This document shows positions 1-6,681 of a stretch of 9,051 nucleotides of DNA, one piece after another; positions within the stretch are counted from its first letter, which is position 1; each line of letters begins with the position of its first letter. The position numbers and the translations under genes are program-made. Source of the stretch: Actinomycetota bacterium (GTDB lineage Bacteria > Actinomycetota > Acidimicrobiia > Acidimicrobiales > Ilumatobacteraceae); the NCBI GenBank assembly GCA_005800965.1, contig SYEA01000134.1, positions 1 to 9,051 on the forward strand. The letters run 5' to 3'. Under the pieces are notes generated by a model that saw nothing but the letters and a program-made list of their open reading frames with translations, searched no databases and was not told where the DNA came from.

Positions 1-168
1 ACGATCTTCGGCCCGCGCACGCCAGCGTTGCGTCGCTATCACGAGCACGAGACGATTGGCGTTGCGATGCTGGAACAAGCGGGTAGCGACCCCGCCACAG
101 TCATGCTGCTACGGGGTCAAGGTGATGCGCAGCTAGTGGCTGCATTGCGACGTGCTGACGCAATATAA
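1..168 (+). CDS. C-terminal fragment of a possible HD-domain protein (5' end outside window)
   Basis: An open frame runs from the first base to TAA at 166-168 and gives 55 residues. It contains RRYHEHETIGVAMLEQAGSD, then a segment with LLRGQGDAQ, and ends ALRRADAI. The arrangement of an 'H..IG..ML..AGSDP.TV' helix followed by 'L..ALRRAD.I' resembles the last helices of HD-superfamily metal-dependent phosphohydrolases, where the closing Asp lies in such an 'AD' helix. The HD dyad itself would lie upstream and cannot be seen, so the family call is inference from a short tail. The frame is supported by sensible composition and by ending only seven bases before the convergent trpS stop, as expected in a compact genome. 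Catalytic competence and substrate cannot be judged. Confidence 0.5.
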   Translation, partial: TIFGPRTPALRRYHEHETIGVAMLEQAGSDPATVMLLRGQGDAQLVAALRRADAI

Positions 169-175
169 AGAGGGG

Positions 176-1162
176 TTAGCGCGGCAACATGCCGATGGCG
201 CTGTGGGCACGCGCCAGAGTGGCGGCGGCCACGAGTTCAGCACGGGCATCGCCTTGTCGTACCAGTCGCGCTAGTTCGCCGCGATCATTCATGAGTTCGT
301 GGTATCGCAGGCGAATTGGTGTGAGCATCTCGGCGACTGCTGCGCCAGTGGCAGCTTTGAGTGCACCATATTGCGTGTACGAAACTGCGGTTGCCTCGGG
401 CGTGCTGGCCGTGGCGGCGGCCAAAATTTCGAGCAGGTTTGCAACACCAGGTTTGGTGGCACGGTCGTAGACCACTTCGTTGCCGCTATCGGTAACCGCA
501 CGCTTGAACTTTTTCTCAATGGCGGCCGGGTCATCAAGCAGATACACGATGCCGGATTCACCACTTGCCGATTTTGACATCTTGGCTTCGGGGTTTTGCA
601 AATCCATCACGCGGGCACCGGCTTTGGGGGTTACGGCTTTGGGCAACACGAATGTGTCACCAAAACGATGATTGAAGCGAATGGCGATATCACGGGTGAT
701 TTCAATGTGCTGTCGTTGATCATCGCCGACTGGTACCTCGTTGGCGTCGTACAGCAAAATGTCGGCGGCTTGTAGCGCCGGATACGTAAAGAGGCCAGCC
801 GAGACGAAATCCGCCTCGCGTTTGGCTGCCTTGTCCTTGAATTGCGTCATGCGACTGAGTTCTCCGTACGACACCGTGCATTCCATGATCCAGGCCATCT
901 GTGAATGTTGTGGAAGGTGGCTCTGTACGAATACGGTTGCCACATCGGGGTCGAGACCGACGGCAAAAAGCATCGCGGCCAACGACAGTGTCTGATCGCC
1001 CAGTACACCAGGCCCTTCAGCCACGGTGAGTGCGTGCAGGTCAACGATGCCGTGAAACACATCGTTCTCGTGCTGGCCCGACACCCAGTTGCGTAGTGCA
1101 CCTAGATAGTTGCCGAGGTGCACGTGACCCGTGGGCTGGATACATGACAGGACTCGAGCCAC
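176..1162 (-). CDS. trpS: Tryptophan--tRNA ligase (TrpS)
   Basis: This 328-residue class Ic aminoacyl-tRNA synthetase activates tryptophan with ATP and charges tRNA-Trp in the cytoplasm. The HIGH-type signature is PTGHVHLGNYLGA at about residues 10-22, and an intact KMSKS loop lies at 194-198. Family motifs between them include ECTVSYGELSRMTQFKDK (94-111) and AADILLYDANEVPVGDDQ (132-149), which help form the Trp/adenylate pocket. The C-terminal alpha-helical anticodon-recognition region is complete, and the length is normal for bacterial TrpS. The start is GTG at 1162, because the protein begins MARVLSCIQPTG with the usual very short lead before the HIGH motif. No usable Shine-Dalgarno precedes it. 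Instead a TAACTT box lies six bases upstream, suggesting a leaderless mRNA. The gene is divergent from scpA and converges on the fragment at 1-168. Confidence 0.97.
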   Translation of the reverse strand: MARVLSCIQPTGHVHLGNYLGALRNWVSGQHENDVFHGIVDLHALTVAEGPGVLGDQTLSLAAMLFAVGLDPDVATVFVQSHLPQHSQMAWIMECTVSYGELSRMTQFKDKAAKREADFVSAGLFTYPALQAADILLYDANEVPVGDDQRQHIEITRDIAIRFNHRFGDTFVLPKAVTPKAGARVMDLQNPEAKMSKSASGESGIVYLLDDPAAIEKKFKRAVTDSGNEVVYDRATKPGVANLLEILAAATASTPEATAVSYTQYGALKAATGAAVAEMLTPIRLRYHELMNDRGELARLVRQGDARAELVAAATLARAHSAIGMLPR

Positions 1163-1168
1163 AATCCC

Positions 1169-1174
1169 AAGTTA
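1169..1174 (-). promoter_or_regulatory. Candidate -10 box of trpS (leaderless)
   Basis: Read on the minus strand this is TAACTT, matching the actinobacterial TAnnnT -10 pattern. It is followed by six bases and then the trpS GTG. That spacing would put the transcript start on or next to the start codon, explaining the absence of a ribosome binding site. No clear -35 was seen. This is an inference from position and pattern. Confidence 0.4.
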
Positions 1175-1190
1175 CTCGTGCGCGCAGCGG

Positions 1191-1196
1191 TACTCT
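1191..1196 (+). promoter_or_regulatory. Candidate -10 box of the scpA operon (leaderless)
   Basis: TACTCT matches TAnnnT and lies seven bases before the scpA ATG at 1204, so transcription would begin at the A of the start codon. There is no Shine-Dalgarno upstream of that ATG. The matching -35 position (around 1168-1173) falls on the trpS -10 box and is not a good TTGACA match. Confidence 0.4.
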
Positions 1197-1203
1197 CGTA
1201 CAA

Positions 1204-1977
1204 ATGCCGTACGCGGTGTCTACTCCGGTCTTTGAGGGCCCTTTCGACCTACTCTTGCATCTGATTTTGCAGCAAGAAGTGGATATCCACGAGGTGTCGC
1301 TCAGTCGCATCGTAGAGGCCTACCTCGTTGAACTAGACAAAATGAAGTCGCTTGACCTCGAAGTGGCGACCGAATTCTTGCTGATTGCAGCCACCCTGAT
1401 CGACCTCAAGACCAGGCGATTGTTGCCGACGGTCGACGACGGGGATCTTGACGAAGAACTTGCACTCTGGGAAGAACGCGACATCCTGCTGGCGCGTCTG
1501 CTCGATTGCAAAACGTTCAAAGATGTAGCCGCAGTGATGCAGCATCTCATCGAGCGCGCCGAGTTGTCGCAACCGCGCTTGGCTGGCCCTGACGAGCGAT
1601 TCGAGTCGCTGATGCCCGACATGCTCGAAGGTGTTACGCCACTGCGGTTGCAGCGCGCGTTTTTGCGAGCCACCGAGCCCAAGGCACCGGTGTCAATTGA
1701 TTTGTTTCACGTAGCCCCAATTCGTGCCAGCGTGGCCGATGCACTTGAGGAGTTGCTGCTATCGCTGCCCACGAGTGGGCCGACCTCGTTTCGCACCATC
1801 GTGCAGGGCATCACCGATCGAATCGAGGTCGTGGTGCGGTTTCTGGCCCTGCTCGAACTCTTCAAGCAGGGGCGAGTGGAGTTGGTGCAAGCCGAACGAT
1901 TTGGTGACATCGCAGTGGTGTGGAACGCCGATGCGACGTTCGATGACATGGGAGCAATCGACAACTATGACGGCTGA
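1204..1977 (+). CDS. scpA: Segregation and condensation protein A (ScpA, kleisin)
   Basis: This 257-residue kleisin bridges the Smc head domains and, with ScpB, forms the bacterial condensin that compacts and segregates chromosomes. The N-terminal hallmark FEGPFDLLLHLI is at residues 10-21. It is followed by the VSLSRIVEAYL and TEFLLIAATLIDLKTRRLLP helices that contact the Smc neck. An acidic linker (DDGDLDEELALWEE) follows. The C-terminal winged-helix region, VVRFLALLELFKQGRVELVQ (210-229), should bind the Smc cap. The open frame reaches back to 1030, but those extra 58 residues overlap trpS antisense and do not look like ScpA, so ATG 1204 is chosen. That start fits the family N-terminus and the leaderless -10 box. 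It is the first gene of the operon, and its stop overlaps the scpB ribosome binding site. Confidence 0.96.
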   Translation: MPYAVSTPVFEGPFDLLLHLILQQEVDIHEVSLSRIVEAYLVELDKMKSLDLEVATEFLLIAATLIDLKTRRLLPTVDDGDLDEELALWEERDILLARLLDCKTFKDVAAVMQHLIERAELSQPRLAGPDERFESLMPDMLEGVTPLRLQRAFLRATEPKAPVSIDLFHVAPIRASVADALEELLLSLPTSGPTSFRTIVQGITDRIEVVVRFLALLELFKQGRVELVQAERFGDIAVVWNADATFDDMGAIDNYDG

Positions 1978-1981
1978 GAGG
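1976..1981 (+). promoter_or_regulatory. Ribosome binding site of scpB
   Basis: GAGAGG sits six bases before the scpB ATG at 1988 and overlaps the last bases of the scpA stop codon. It is the clearest Shine-Dalgarno within the operon. It supports the 1988 start and translational coupling of the two condensin subunits. Confidence 0.7.
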
Positions 1982-1987
1982 TAAACG

Positions 1988-2587
1988 ATGACCCGTGTAA
2001 CACAGGGCGATATCGATCCCGAAATTGTAAAAGCGCTTGAAGCGATTCTCCTGGTGGCGGTCGAACCAGTGACGGTGAAGTTGTTGGCGCAGGTGTTGGA
2101 ACAGCCCACCGCAACAGTCGAAGTGTTGTGCAATCGTCTGGCTGCTGCCTACGACGAAGCGGGGCACGGTTTTGCCCTGGTCAGTGTGGCTGGCGGATTT
2201 CGTTTGCAGAGTCGCGCAGAGGTGTCGTCGTACGTCGAGCGTTTCATCCTCGACGGGCAACAAGCGCGTATCTCGGCTGCGGCCCTCGAGACGCTGGCGA
2301 TCATTGCGTACAAGCAGCCGATTTCGCGGACCCAGATTTCGGCGATTCGTGGTGTCGACCCCGAGTCGGTGTTGCGCACCCTGCAAGCCCGCGGCTACAT
2401 CACCGAGTTGGAGCGCAGCGACGGCCCAGGTTTGGCCGTGATGTATGGAACCACCCCGTTGTTCTTGGAGCGACTCGGTGTCAACGCCCTAGAGAACTTG
2501 CCGCCGATCAGCGACTTCGTGCCGGATGCCAACGTCGTCGAGGCGTTGGAGGCAGGTCTTCGTGTGGTGCCTGATACCACGCCGTGA
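1988..2587 (+). CDS. scpB: Segregation and condensation protein B (ScpB)
   Basis: This 199-residue protein dimerises and binds the ScpA middle region in the Smc-ScpAB condensin. It consists of two winged-helix domains. The first covers roughly residues 10-85 (LEAILLVAVEPVTVKLLAQV and FALVSVAGGFRLQSRAEV). The second contains the family signature AALETLAIIAYKQPISRTQI (98-117), followed by RGVDPESVLRTLQARGYI (121-138). The C-terminal tail is short and proline-containing. Length is normal. ATG 1988 has a good GAGAGG site and leaves a ten-base gap after scpA. The end overlaps rluB by four bases (GTGA), giving a continuous translated unit scpA-scpB-rluB, an order common in Gram-positive bacteria. 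Confidence 0.96.
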   Translation: MTRVTQGDIDPEIVKALEAILLVAVEPVTVKLLAQVLEQPTATVEVLCNRLAAAYDEAGHGFALVSVAGGFRLQSRAEVSSYVERFILDGQQARISAAALETLAIIAYKQPISRTQISAIRGVDPESVLRTLQARGYITELERSDGPGLAVMYGTTPLFLERLGVNALENLPPISDFVPDANVVEALEAGLRVVPDTTP

Positions 2588-3306
2588 ACTCGGAACCAGT
2601 CGACGGAGAGCGCCTACAAAAAGTGTTGGCCCAGCGCGGCTTTGGCAGTCGTCGCGTGTGCGAGGAGTTGATTGAACAGGGTCGGGTGACCGTCAACGGT
2701 GAACCTGCTCAACTCGGTAGGCGAGTCGATGTGCAACGCGATGCAGTGGCCGTAGACGGGGTGGCTGTTGGTGTGCGACCAGACCTCGTGTACTACTTGT
2801 TGCACAAGCCATACAACGTGATTACCACGGTGAAAGACACCCACGACCGCGTGACTGTGGTGGAGTTGGTGCCAAGCGAGCCGCGCGTGTTTCCAGTCGG
2901 TCGTTTGGATCTGGATTCTGAGGGGCTCATTATTTTGACCAACGATGGGGAGCTCACCCACCACCTCACACACCCAAGTTTTGGCGTGGAGAAAGAATAT
3001 TTGGTGCATGTTCGCTGCGGGCCGGATGGAGTGCCTGAAACTGCGCTCAACAAGTTGCGTCGCGGTGTGGAGTTGGACGACGGCATCACCTCGCCGGCCA
3101 GGGTGGGCCAAGTGCAGCCGGGGGTGTTGCGCATCGTGATTCACGAAGGGCGTCATCGACAAGTGCGCCGCATGTGTGATGCCGTTGGGCACGAAGTGAA
3201 TCGGCTGGTGCGTACCCGCATCGGCACCCTCGTTGATGCAACATTGAAGCCCGGTGAATGGCGGCTACTCACCACCCAAGAGGTGCGTTCGCTAGCCGTA
3301 CGCTGA
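2584..3306 (+). CDS. rluB: 23S rRNA pseudouridine synthase, RluB type
   Basis: This 240-residue enzyme isomerises a uridine to pseudouridine. By family it acts on 23S rRNA around position 2605 (E. coli numbering) in the peptidyl-transferase region. An S4 RNA-binding domain covers about residues 9-60 (ERLQKVLAQRGFGSRRVCEE, then QGRVTVNGEPAQLGRRV). The RsuA/RluB catalytic domain follows: LLHKPYNVITT, then VGRLDLDSEGLIILTNDGEL (105-124) with catalytic Asp109, KEYLV, and the RNA-contacting EGRHRQVRRM (188-197). Length and domain order are complete. The start is GTG 2584, overlapping the scpB stop as GTGA. No Shine-Dalgarno is apparent and a small hairpin lies just upstream, so translation probably depends on ribosomes finishing scpB. 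RluE/RluF-type specificity cannot be excluded, but the scpB neighbour favours RluB. Confidence 0.94.
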   Translation: MNSEPVDGERLQKVLAQRGFGSRRVCEELIEQGRVTVNGEPAQLGRRVDVQRDAVAVDGVAVGVRPDLVYYLLHKPYNVITTVKDTHDRVTVVELVPSEPRVFPVGRLDLDSEGLIILTNDGELTHHLTHPSFGVEKEYLVHVRCGPDGVPETALNKLRRGVELDDGITSPARVGQVQPGVLRIVIHEGRHRQVRRMCDAVGHEVNRLVRTRIGTLVDATLKPGEWRLLTTQEVRSLAVR

Positions 3307-3312
3307 AATACC

Positions 3313-4371
3313 GTGACGAGGCGAGCAAATGTCCTTGGGCTAGGCCTCATCGGGGGTTCGGTTGCCGCCGGTCTGCGCGCGGCAGGTTGGCATGTTTCGG
3401 GTATCGATGCTGGCAGTGGGCGTGAAGCCGAAGCACTTGCGCGTGGCATAATTGACAGTTGCGGCGTAGACGCCAACGCCGAGATTTCGTTCGTGGCTAC
3501 CCCGGTGTCGCAGGTCGTCGACGGTGTGCGGACCATGTTGCACAGCACAAGCGGGGTTGTTACCGACGTGGGCTCGGTGAAGTTACCAGTGGTTTCGGCC
3601 ATCATGGATTCGCGATTTGTGGGCGGGCACCCCATGGCCGGCAGTGAACTGCAAGGTTTGGATGGCGCTGATGCCGAAATGTTTCGTGGTGCGGTGTGGG
3701 TGCTGACGCCCAGTTCCACCACCAGTGACGACACGTTCGCCTTGGTTGCCGGTGTTGTACGCGAGTTGGGTGGCGACATGTTGGCGCTTCCAGCACTGCG
3801 CCATGATCAACTGGTGGCAGTCACCAGCCACCTGCCACATCTGGCGGCGGCGACACTGCTTACCTTGGCCCGTTCGCGTGCCGACGACCATGCAGCCGTG
3901 ATGCGACTGGCCGCCGGCGGGTTTCGCGACATGACCCGTGTGGCCAGCGGCCATCCTGCCATTTGGTTGGACATTTGTCGCGAGAATCAAGCGGCGATCG
4001 TGGAGGCCATCGATGGCATGATGACCGGGCTGGGCGAAATGCGCCGCATGATCGATGAAACCAACTCGCCGGCGTTGCTAGCCAGGCTGACCGACGCACG
4101 TGCCGTGCGCGCGAATCTGCCCGGGCGAGTGCGCGAACTGGTGGACGTTGCCGAAGTGCGGATTCCAATTCCCGATCGCCCGGGTGCCGCAGCCGAGGTG
4201 TTCACGCTTGCTGCCGAACTTGGGGTGAATACCGCCAACTTCGAAGTAAGCCACTCCGTCGAAGGTGACCGCGGTGTGCTCATCATGGTGGTGGATGCGG
4301 CGAGTGCCGAGCTGTTTCGTGGCGGTTTGATGGCGCGTGGATTCAAACCCGCTGTGGCTCGGGTCGGCTGA
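3313..4371 (+). CDS. tyrA: Prephenate dehydrogenase with C-terminal ACT domain (TyrA)
   Basis: This 352-residue enzyme carries out NAD(P)-dependent oxidative decarboxylation of prephenate (or arogenate) in tyrosine synthesis. The Rossmann fold opens with VLGLGLIGGSVAAGL (7-21). Asp32 at the end of the second strand suggests NAD rather than NADP. Family motifs include TDVGSVK (84-90), GGHPMAGSELQG (104-115), the SHLPHL motif (172-177) and GGFRDMTRVASGHPAIWLDI (202-221) in the helical domain. The last about 70 residues, from EVRIPIPDRPGAAAEVFTLA (281-300), form an ACT domain, expected to mediate feedback control by an amino acid, probably tyrosine (inference). The start is GTG 3313, six bases after rluB, without an obvious ribosome binding site. 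The stop abuts the aroA start. Prephenate versus arogenate specificity cannot be read from the sequence. Confidence 0.94.
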   Translation: MTRRANVLGLGLIGGSVAAGLRAAGWHVSGIDAGSGREAEALARGIIDSCGVDANAEISFVATPVSQVVDGVRTMLHSTSGVVTDVGSVKLPVVSAIMDSRFVGGHPMAGSELQGLDGADAEMFRGAVWVLTPSSTTSDDTFALVAGVVRELGGDMLALPALRHDQLVAVTSHLPHLAAATLLTLARSRADDHAAVMRLAAGGFRDMTRVASGHPAIWLDICRENQAAIVEAIDGMMTGLGEMRRMIDETNSPALLARLTDARAVRANLPGRVRELVDVAEVRIPIPDRPGAAAEVFTLAAELGVNTANFEVSHSVEGDRGVLIMVVDAASAELFRGGLMARGFKPAVARVG

Positions 4372-5658
4372 GTGGTGTCGAGCGAGTCGTTTGCACCAGT
4401 CACTGCACCGCTGCACGGTGTGGTGCGGGTGCCCGGCTCAAAATCGGTGAGTAATCGGGCGTTGGTGTGTGCAGCGCTGGCGCCAGGCGAAAGTCGCCTA
4501 ACAGGGGTGGCCAGTGGTGACGACACCAGTCGCATGGTTGCTGGGTTGCAACAACTCGGTGCCGAGATCGAAGTGGGTGGTGACACGGTGCAAGTGCGGC
4601 GGGCCATTGGGCGAGCGAGCCGTGTTGCCGTGGTGATTGACGCTGGTCTCGCTGGCACCACATCGCGGTTTCTTAGTGCGGTGGCTGCCCTGCGGGTAGG
4701 AGCGTCAACGATCACCGGTGACGCAGGCTTGTTGCGGCGCCCAATGGGAGAGTTGCATCGCTTGCTGCGAGACATTGGTGCCAGCGTCTCGAGCGAGCGT
4801 GAAGGTTTTTTGCCCGTGACCATTGTTGGTGCGCCCGAACGTAATGCAGGCCCAACGGCAGACATCACCGCTCGCGGGGATGTATCGAGCCAATTTATTT
4901 CGGCGCTCATGATGATTGCACCACTGCTCGGGGGGTTGCGCATCAACCTGTCGGGTGCGGTGGTGTCGCGCGGATACCTAGCAATGACCGCCGACGTGAT
5001 GGCATCGTTTGGTGTCGCGGTGCAGTTGGCTGACGACGTAATTGTCGTGCCAGCGGGGCCGTATCGCGCCGATGCATTTCATGTGGATGCAGATTGGTCG
5101 TCGGCAAGTTATCCATTTGCTGCAGTCGCCATCGCAGGGGGCGAAGTCACCGTGCCGGGTTTGCGTAGTGATTCGGCACAACCCGAGGCCGGGTTCGTGG
5201 ATGTTTTGGCGCGCATGGGATGCACCGTGAGCGAGGATGCCACGGGTGTGATGGTGTCACGCGATGCGCAACGCCCGTTGATCGGGGTGGATGTCGACAT
5301 GGCCGAGATGAGCGACTTGGTGCCGACGTTGGCCGCTATCGCCGCATGCGCCACCAGCCCGACTCGAATTCGTGGGGTGGGTTTCATTCGGGCCAAAGAA
5401 AGTGACCGGTTGGGGGACTTGGCTGGCGAACTTGGTGCATGTGGAGCCCTCATCGAAGTGCACAACGATGGATTGGCAATCACCCCGCGTGCCTTGCGCA
5501 GTGCTGTGGTCAACCCTCATGATGACCATCGACTGGCAATGTCGTTGGCGTTGCTCGGCATTCGTCAGGCCGGAATCGTGGTGAGCGATGCACCAGTGGT
5601 TGCCAAATCGTGGCCCACGTTTTGGTCAAGCATGCGTCAGGGGCTGGGCCTGTCGTAA
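4372..5658 (+). CDS. aroA: 3-phosphoshikimate 1-carboxyvinyltransferase (EPSP synthase, AroA)
   Basis: This 428-residue enzyme transfers the enolpyruvyl group of PEP to shikimate-3-phosphate, the sixth step of the shikimate pathway and the glyphosate target. Ligand-binding motifs are intact. They are PGSKSVSNRAL (21-31; Lys24, Ser25, Arg29), GLAGTTSRFL (92-101), the RRP segment (122-124), SSQF (172-175), the catalytic Asp in MSDLVPTLA (Asp315), RAKESDRL (340-347; Lys342, Glu343), HDDHRLAM (383-390) and Lys412. The position matching E. coli Gly96 is Gly95, and the Pro101 equivalent is Phe100, as in the actinobacterial GLAGT..RF form. The start is GTG 4372, directly after the tyrA TGA, with a second in-frame GTG at 4375 as a possible alternative. 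It is the last gene of the operon. No cmk follows, although cmk is a common downstream neighbour. Confidence 0.96.
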   Translation: MVSSESFAPVTAPLHGVVRVPGSKSVSNRALVCAALAPGESRLTGVASGDDTSRMVAGLQQLGAEIEVGGDTVQVRRAIGRASRVAVVIDAGLAGTTSRFLSAVAALRVGASTITGDAGLLRRPMGELHRLLRDIGASVSSEREGFLPVTIVGAPERNAGPTADITARGDVSSQFISALMMIAPLLGGLRINLSGAVVSRGYLAMTADVMASFGVAVQLADDVIVVPAGPYRADAFHVDADWSSASYPFAAVAIAGGEVTVPGLRSDSAQPEAGFVDVLARMGCTVSEDATGVMVSRDAQRPLIGVDVDMAEMSDLVPTLAAIAACATSPTRIRGVGFIRAKESDRLGDLAGELGACGALIEVHNDGLAITPRALRSAVVNPHDDHRLAMSLALLGIRQAGIVVSDAPVVAKSWPTFWSSMRQGLGLS

Positions 5659-5675
5659 AGCTGGGCCTGCTGTAA
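5643..5675 (+). repeat. Imperfect tandem repeat spanning the aroA stop codon
   Basis: GCTGGGCCTGTCGTAA (5643-5658) is followed after one base by GCTGGGCCTGCTGTAA (5660-5675). The copies match at 14 of 16 positions with a 17-base period. The first contains the aroA stop TAA. The TAA of the second copy is in a different frame. It looks like a small local duplication at the gene end. Confidence 0.7.
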
Positions 5676-5682
5676 CTCTCGG

Positions 5683-6612
5683 CTAGAGCCGTGCGATGTT
5701 CAGTAGCCGACGCCTGGGCGCAAAGCGCGGTGCGGTGAGCCCGGCTTTTTCGAGCACTCGCACTACGAGCCAACGGGTTCCCGCATAAGCAGCCAACGTG
5801 TCGAGCATGTCGTCGTCAGTGCCGCGTGCCTTGCCAGTGAGGGCATGGGCAACGGTGTTTTTTACGTGAAAGTCCCCGACGGGCAGTGCGTCGGGGTCGC
5901 CGTGCGACACGCCGATAGCCACCGCTGCGGTCCAGATGCCGATGCCCGGTAGCGCCATGAGGGCGGTGCGTGCCGCCGCGCCATCGAGGTCGCGCGTGCG
6001 ATCGATGAAGGCTGCATGACGCGCCGCAACGAGCAAGGTGGAGGCCCGTTGGCGTTCGATGCCGAGCCGATGAAACTCCCACGAGGTAACACGGGCCAAG
6101 CGGGTCGGCGCTGGAGGCAGTCGCAACCCGAGGGGCCCTGGGGCAACCTCGCCGAACTGTTTACACAAAGCAGCCCACTGTGACATCGCTTGGGCAGCGG
6201 TAATGCGTTGACCGAGGATCGCGGGCAGCACTTCGTGGTAGGGCGTGTCGGTGGCCGGCAGCTGCAGATGGCCCACGTGGCGCATGGCGCGCTCGAGCGT
6301 TGGGTGTTGTGCCGTGATTCGTGGTGTGGCGGTGGCTCGGGCTGAAAGGCGCTGGTGGCGGTCTGCCAACCATGGCCCACCGTCACCCCAAACCTGCAGG
6401 TGGTGGGTGCCATCATCAGCGACGTCGATGGCGATGGTGCCCGGGCCAAGTGGGGTGAGAGTGGCGCGCTCGATTCGCGCTACATCACCTCCACCAGCGA
6501 GCGAGGTGGCACCAAGGCGCACTCGCGTGGTGGGGTCGTATGCGCCATTGCGCAACAACATGAGGTCATAGGTGAGTCGGTTGATACACGCGACGGTATG
6601 CGCTGGGTGCAC
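5683..6612 (-). CDS. AlkA-like DNA-3-methyladenine glycosylase (HhH-GPD family)
   Basis: This 309-residue base-excision repair enzyme probably releases alkylated purines such as 3-methyladenine from DNA. The N-terminal part (about 1-95), with AYDPTTRVRLG, RATLTPLGPGTIAIDV and VWGDGGPWLADRH, resembles the accessory domain of the actinobacterial branch. The glycosylase core begins with YHEVLPAILGQRITAAQAMS (125-144). The helix-hairpin-helix is LMALPGIGIWTAA (218-230). The catalytic Asp is Asp247 in LPVGDFHVKN, the expected distance after the hairpin. No Cys cluster for an Fe-S centre follows, which argues against an EndoIII/MutY type. The start is GTG 6612, since the frame begins a few residues before the recognisable N-terminal domain. 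No Shine-Dalgarno is visible. It ends 24 bases from aroA (convergent) and is divergent from the phosphoribosyltransferase gene. Substrate range is not determinable here. Confidence 0.88.
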   Translation of the reverse strand: MHPAHTVACINRLTYDLMLLRNGAYDPTTRVRLGATSLAGGGDVARIERATLTPLGPGTIAIDVADDGTHHLQVWGDGGPWLADRHQRLSARATATPRITAQHPTLERAMRHVGHLQLPATDTPYHEVLPAILGQRITAAQAMSQWAALCKQFGEVAPGPLGLRLPPAPTRLARVTSWEFHRLGIERQRASTLLVAARHAAFIDRTRDLDGAAARTALMALPGIGIWTAAVAIGVSHGDPDALPVGDFHVKNTVAHALTGKARGTDDDMLDTLAAYAGTRWLVVRVLEKAGLTAPRFAPRRRLLNIARL

Positions 6613-6655
6613 GCGTGAACGGGATATTCGGTTGATGCCCGGTGGGTGTAAGACC

Positions 6656-6664
6656 TACTAGATT
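6656..6664 (+). promoter_or_regulatory. Candidate promoter -10 region of the phosphoribosyltransferase gene
   Basis: TACTAGATT contains two overlapping -10 candidates: TACTAG at 6656, and TAGATT at 6659, which fits TAnnnT. A TTGATG at 6632-6637 lies 18 bases before the first and could be the -35. The segment overlaps one arm of an imperfect inverted repeat (6642-6647 with 6653-6658), so it might be operator-controlled. The match is weak. Confidence 0.3.
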
Positions 6665-6681
6665 CATCGCAGAAAACAAAC

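Noticed and set aside
1030..1203. N-terminal extension of ScpA to an upstream start
   Set aside because: It would overlap trpS antisense by more than 100 bases and the residues do not resemble ScpA. ATG 1204 gives the normal family N-terminus.
1163..1203. T-box or trp attenuator controlling trpS
   Set aside because: The gap to scpA is only 41 bases and the start appears leaderless, leaving no room for such a leader.
1862..2386. 174-codon minus-strand frame opposite scpA/scpB, and similar antisense frames at 2614-3192 and 3153-3779
   Set aside because: They are shadows of the scpA-scpB-rluB-tyrA coding strand with no family motifs and no ribosome binding site.
3987..4946. 319-codon open frame on the minus strand opposite tyrA/aroA
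   Set aside because: It lies fully antisense to two clear enzymes, its Arg/Ser/Pro/Thr-rich translation has no recognisable domain, and it crosses the tyrA-aroA junction. It is a by-product of GC-rich codon bias.
5680..5691. CGGCTAGAGCCG as a terminator hairpin between aroA and the glycosylase gene
   Set aside because: The loop is only two bases, there is no T-run, and half of it lies inside the glycosylase coding end.
5862..6449. 195-codon minus-strand frame within the DNA glycosylase gene
   Set aside because: It is the same strand in another frame. The HhH-GPD frame contains the motifs, and this one is low-complexity Arg/Pro/Ser-rich.
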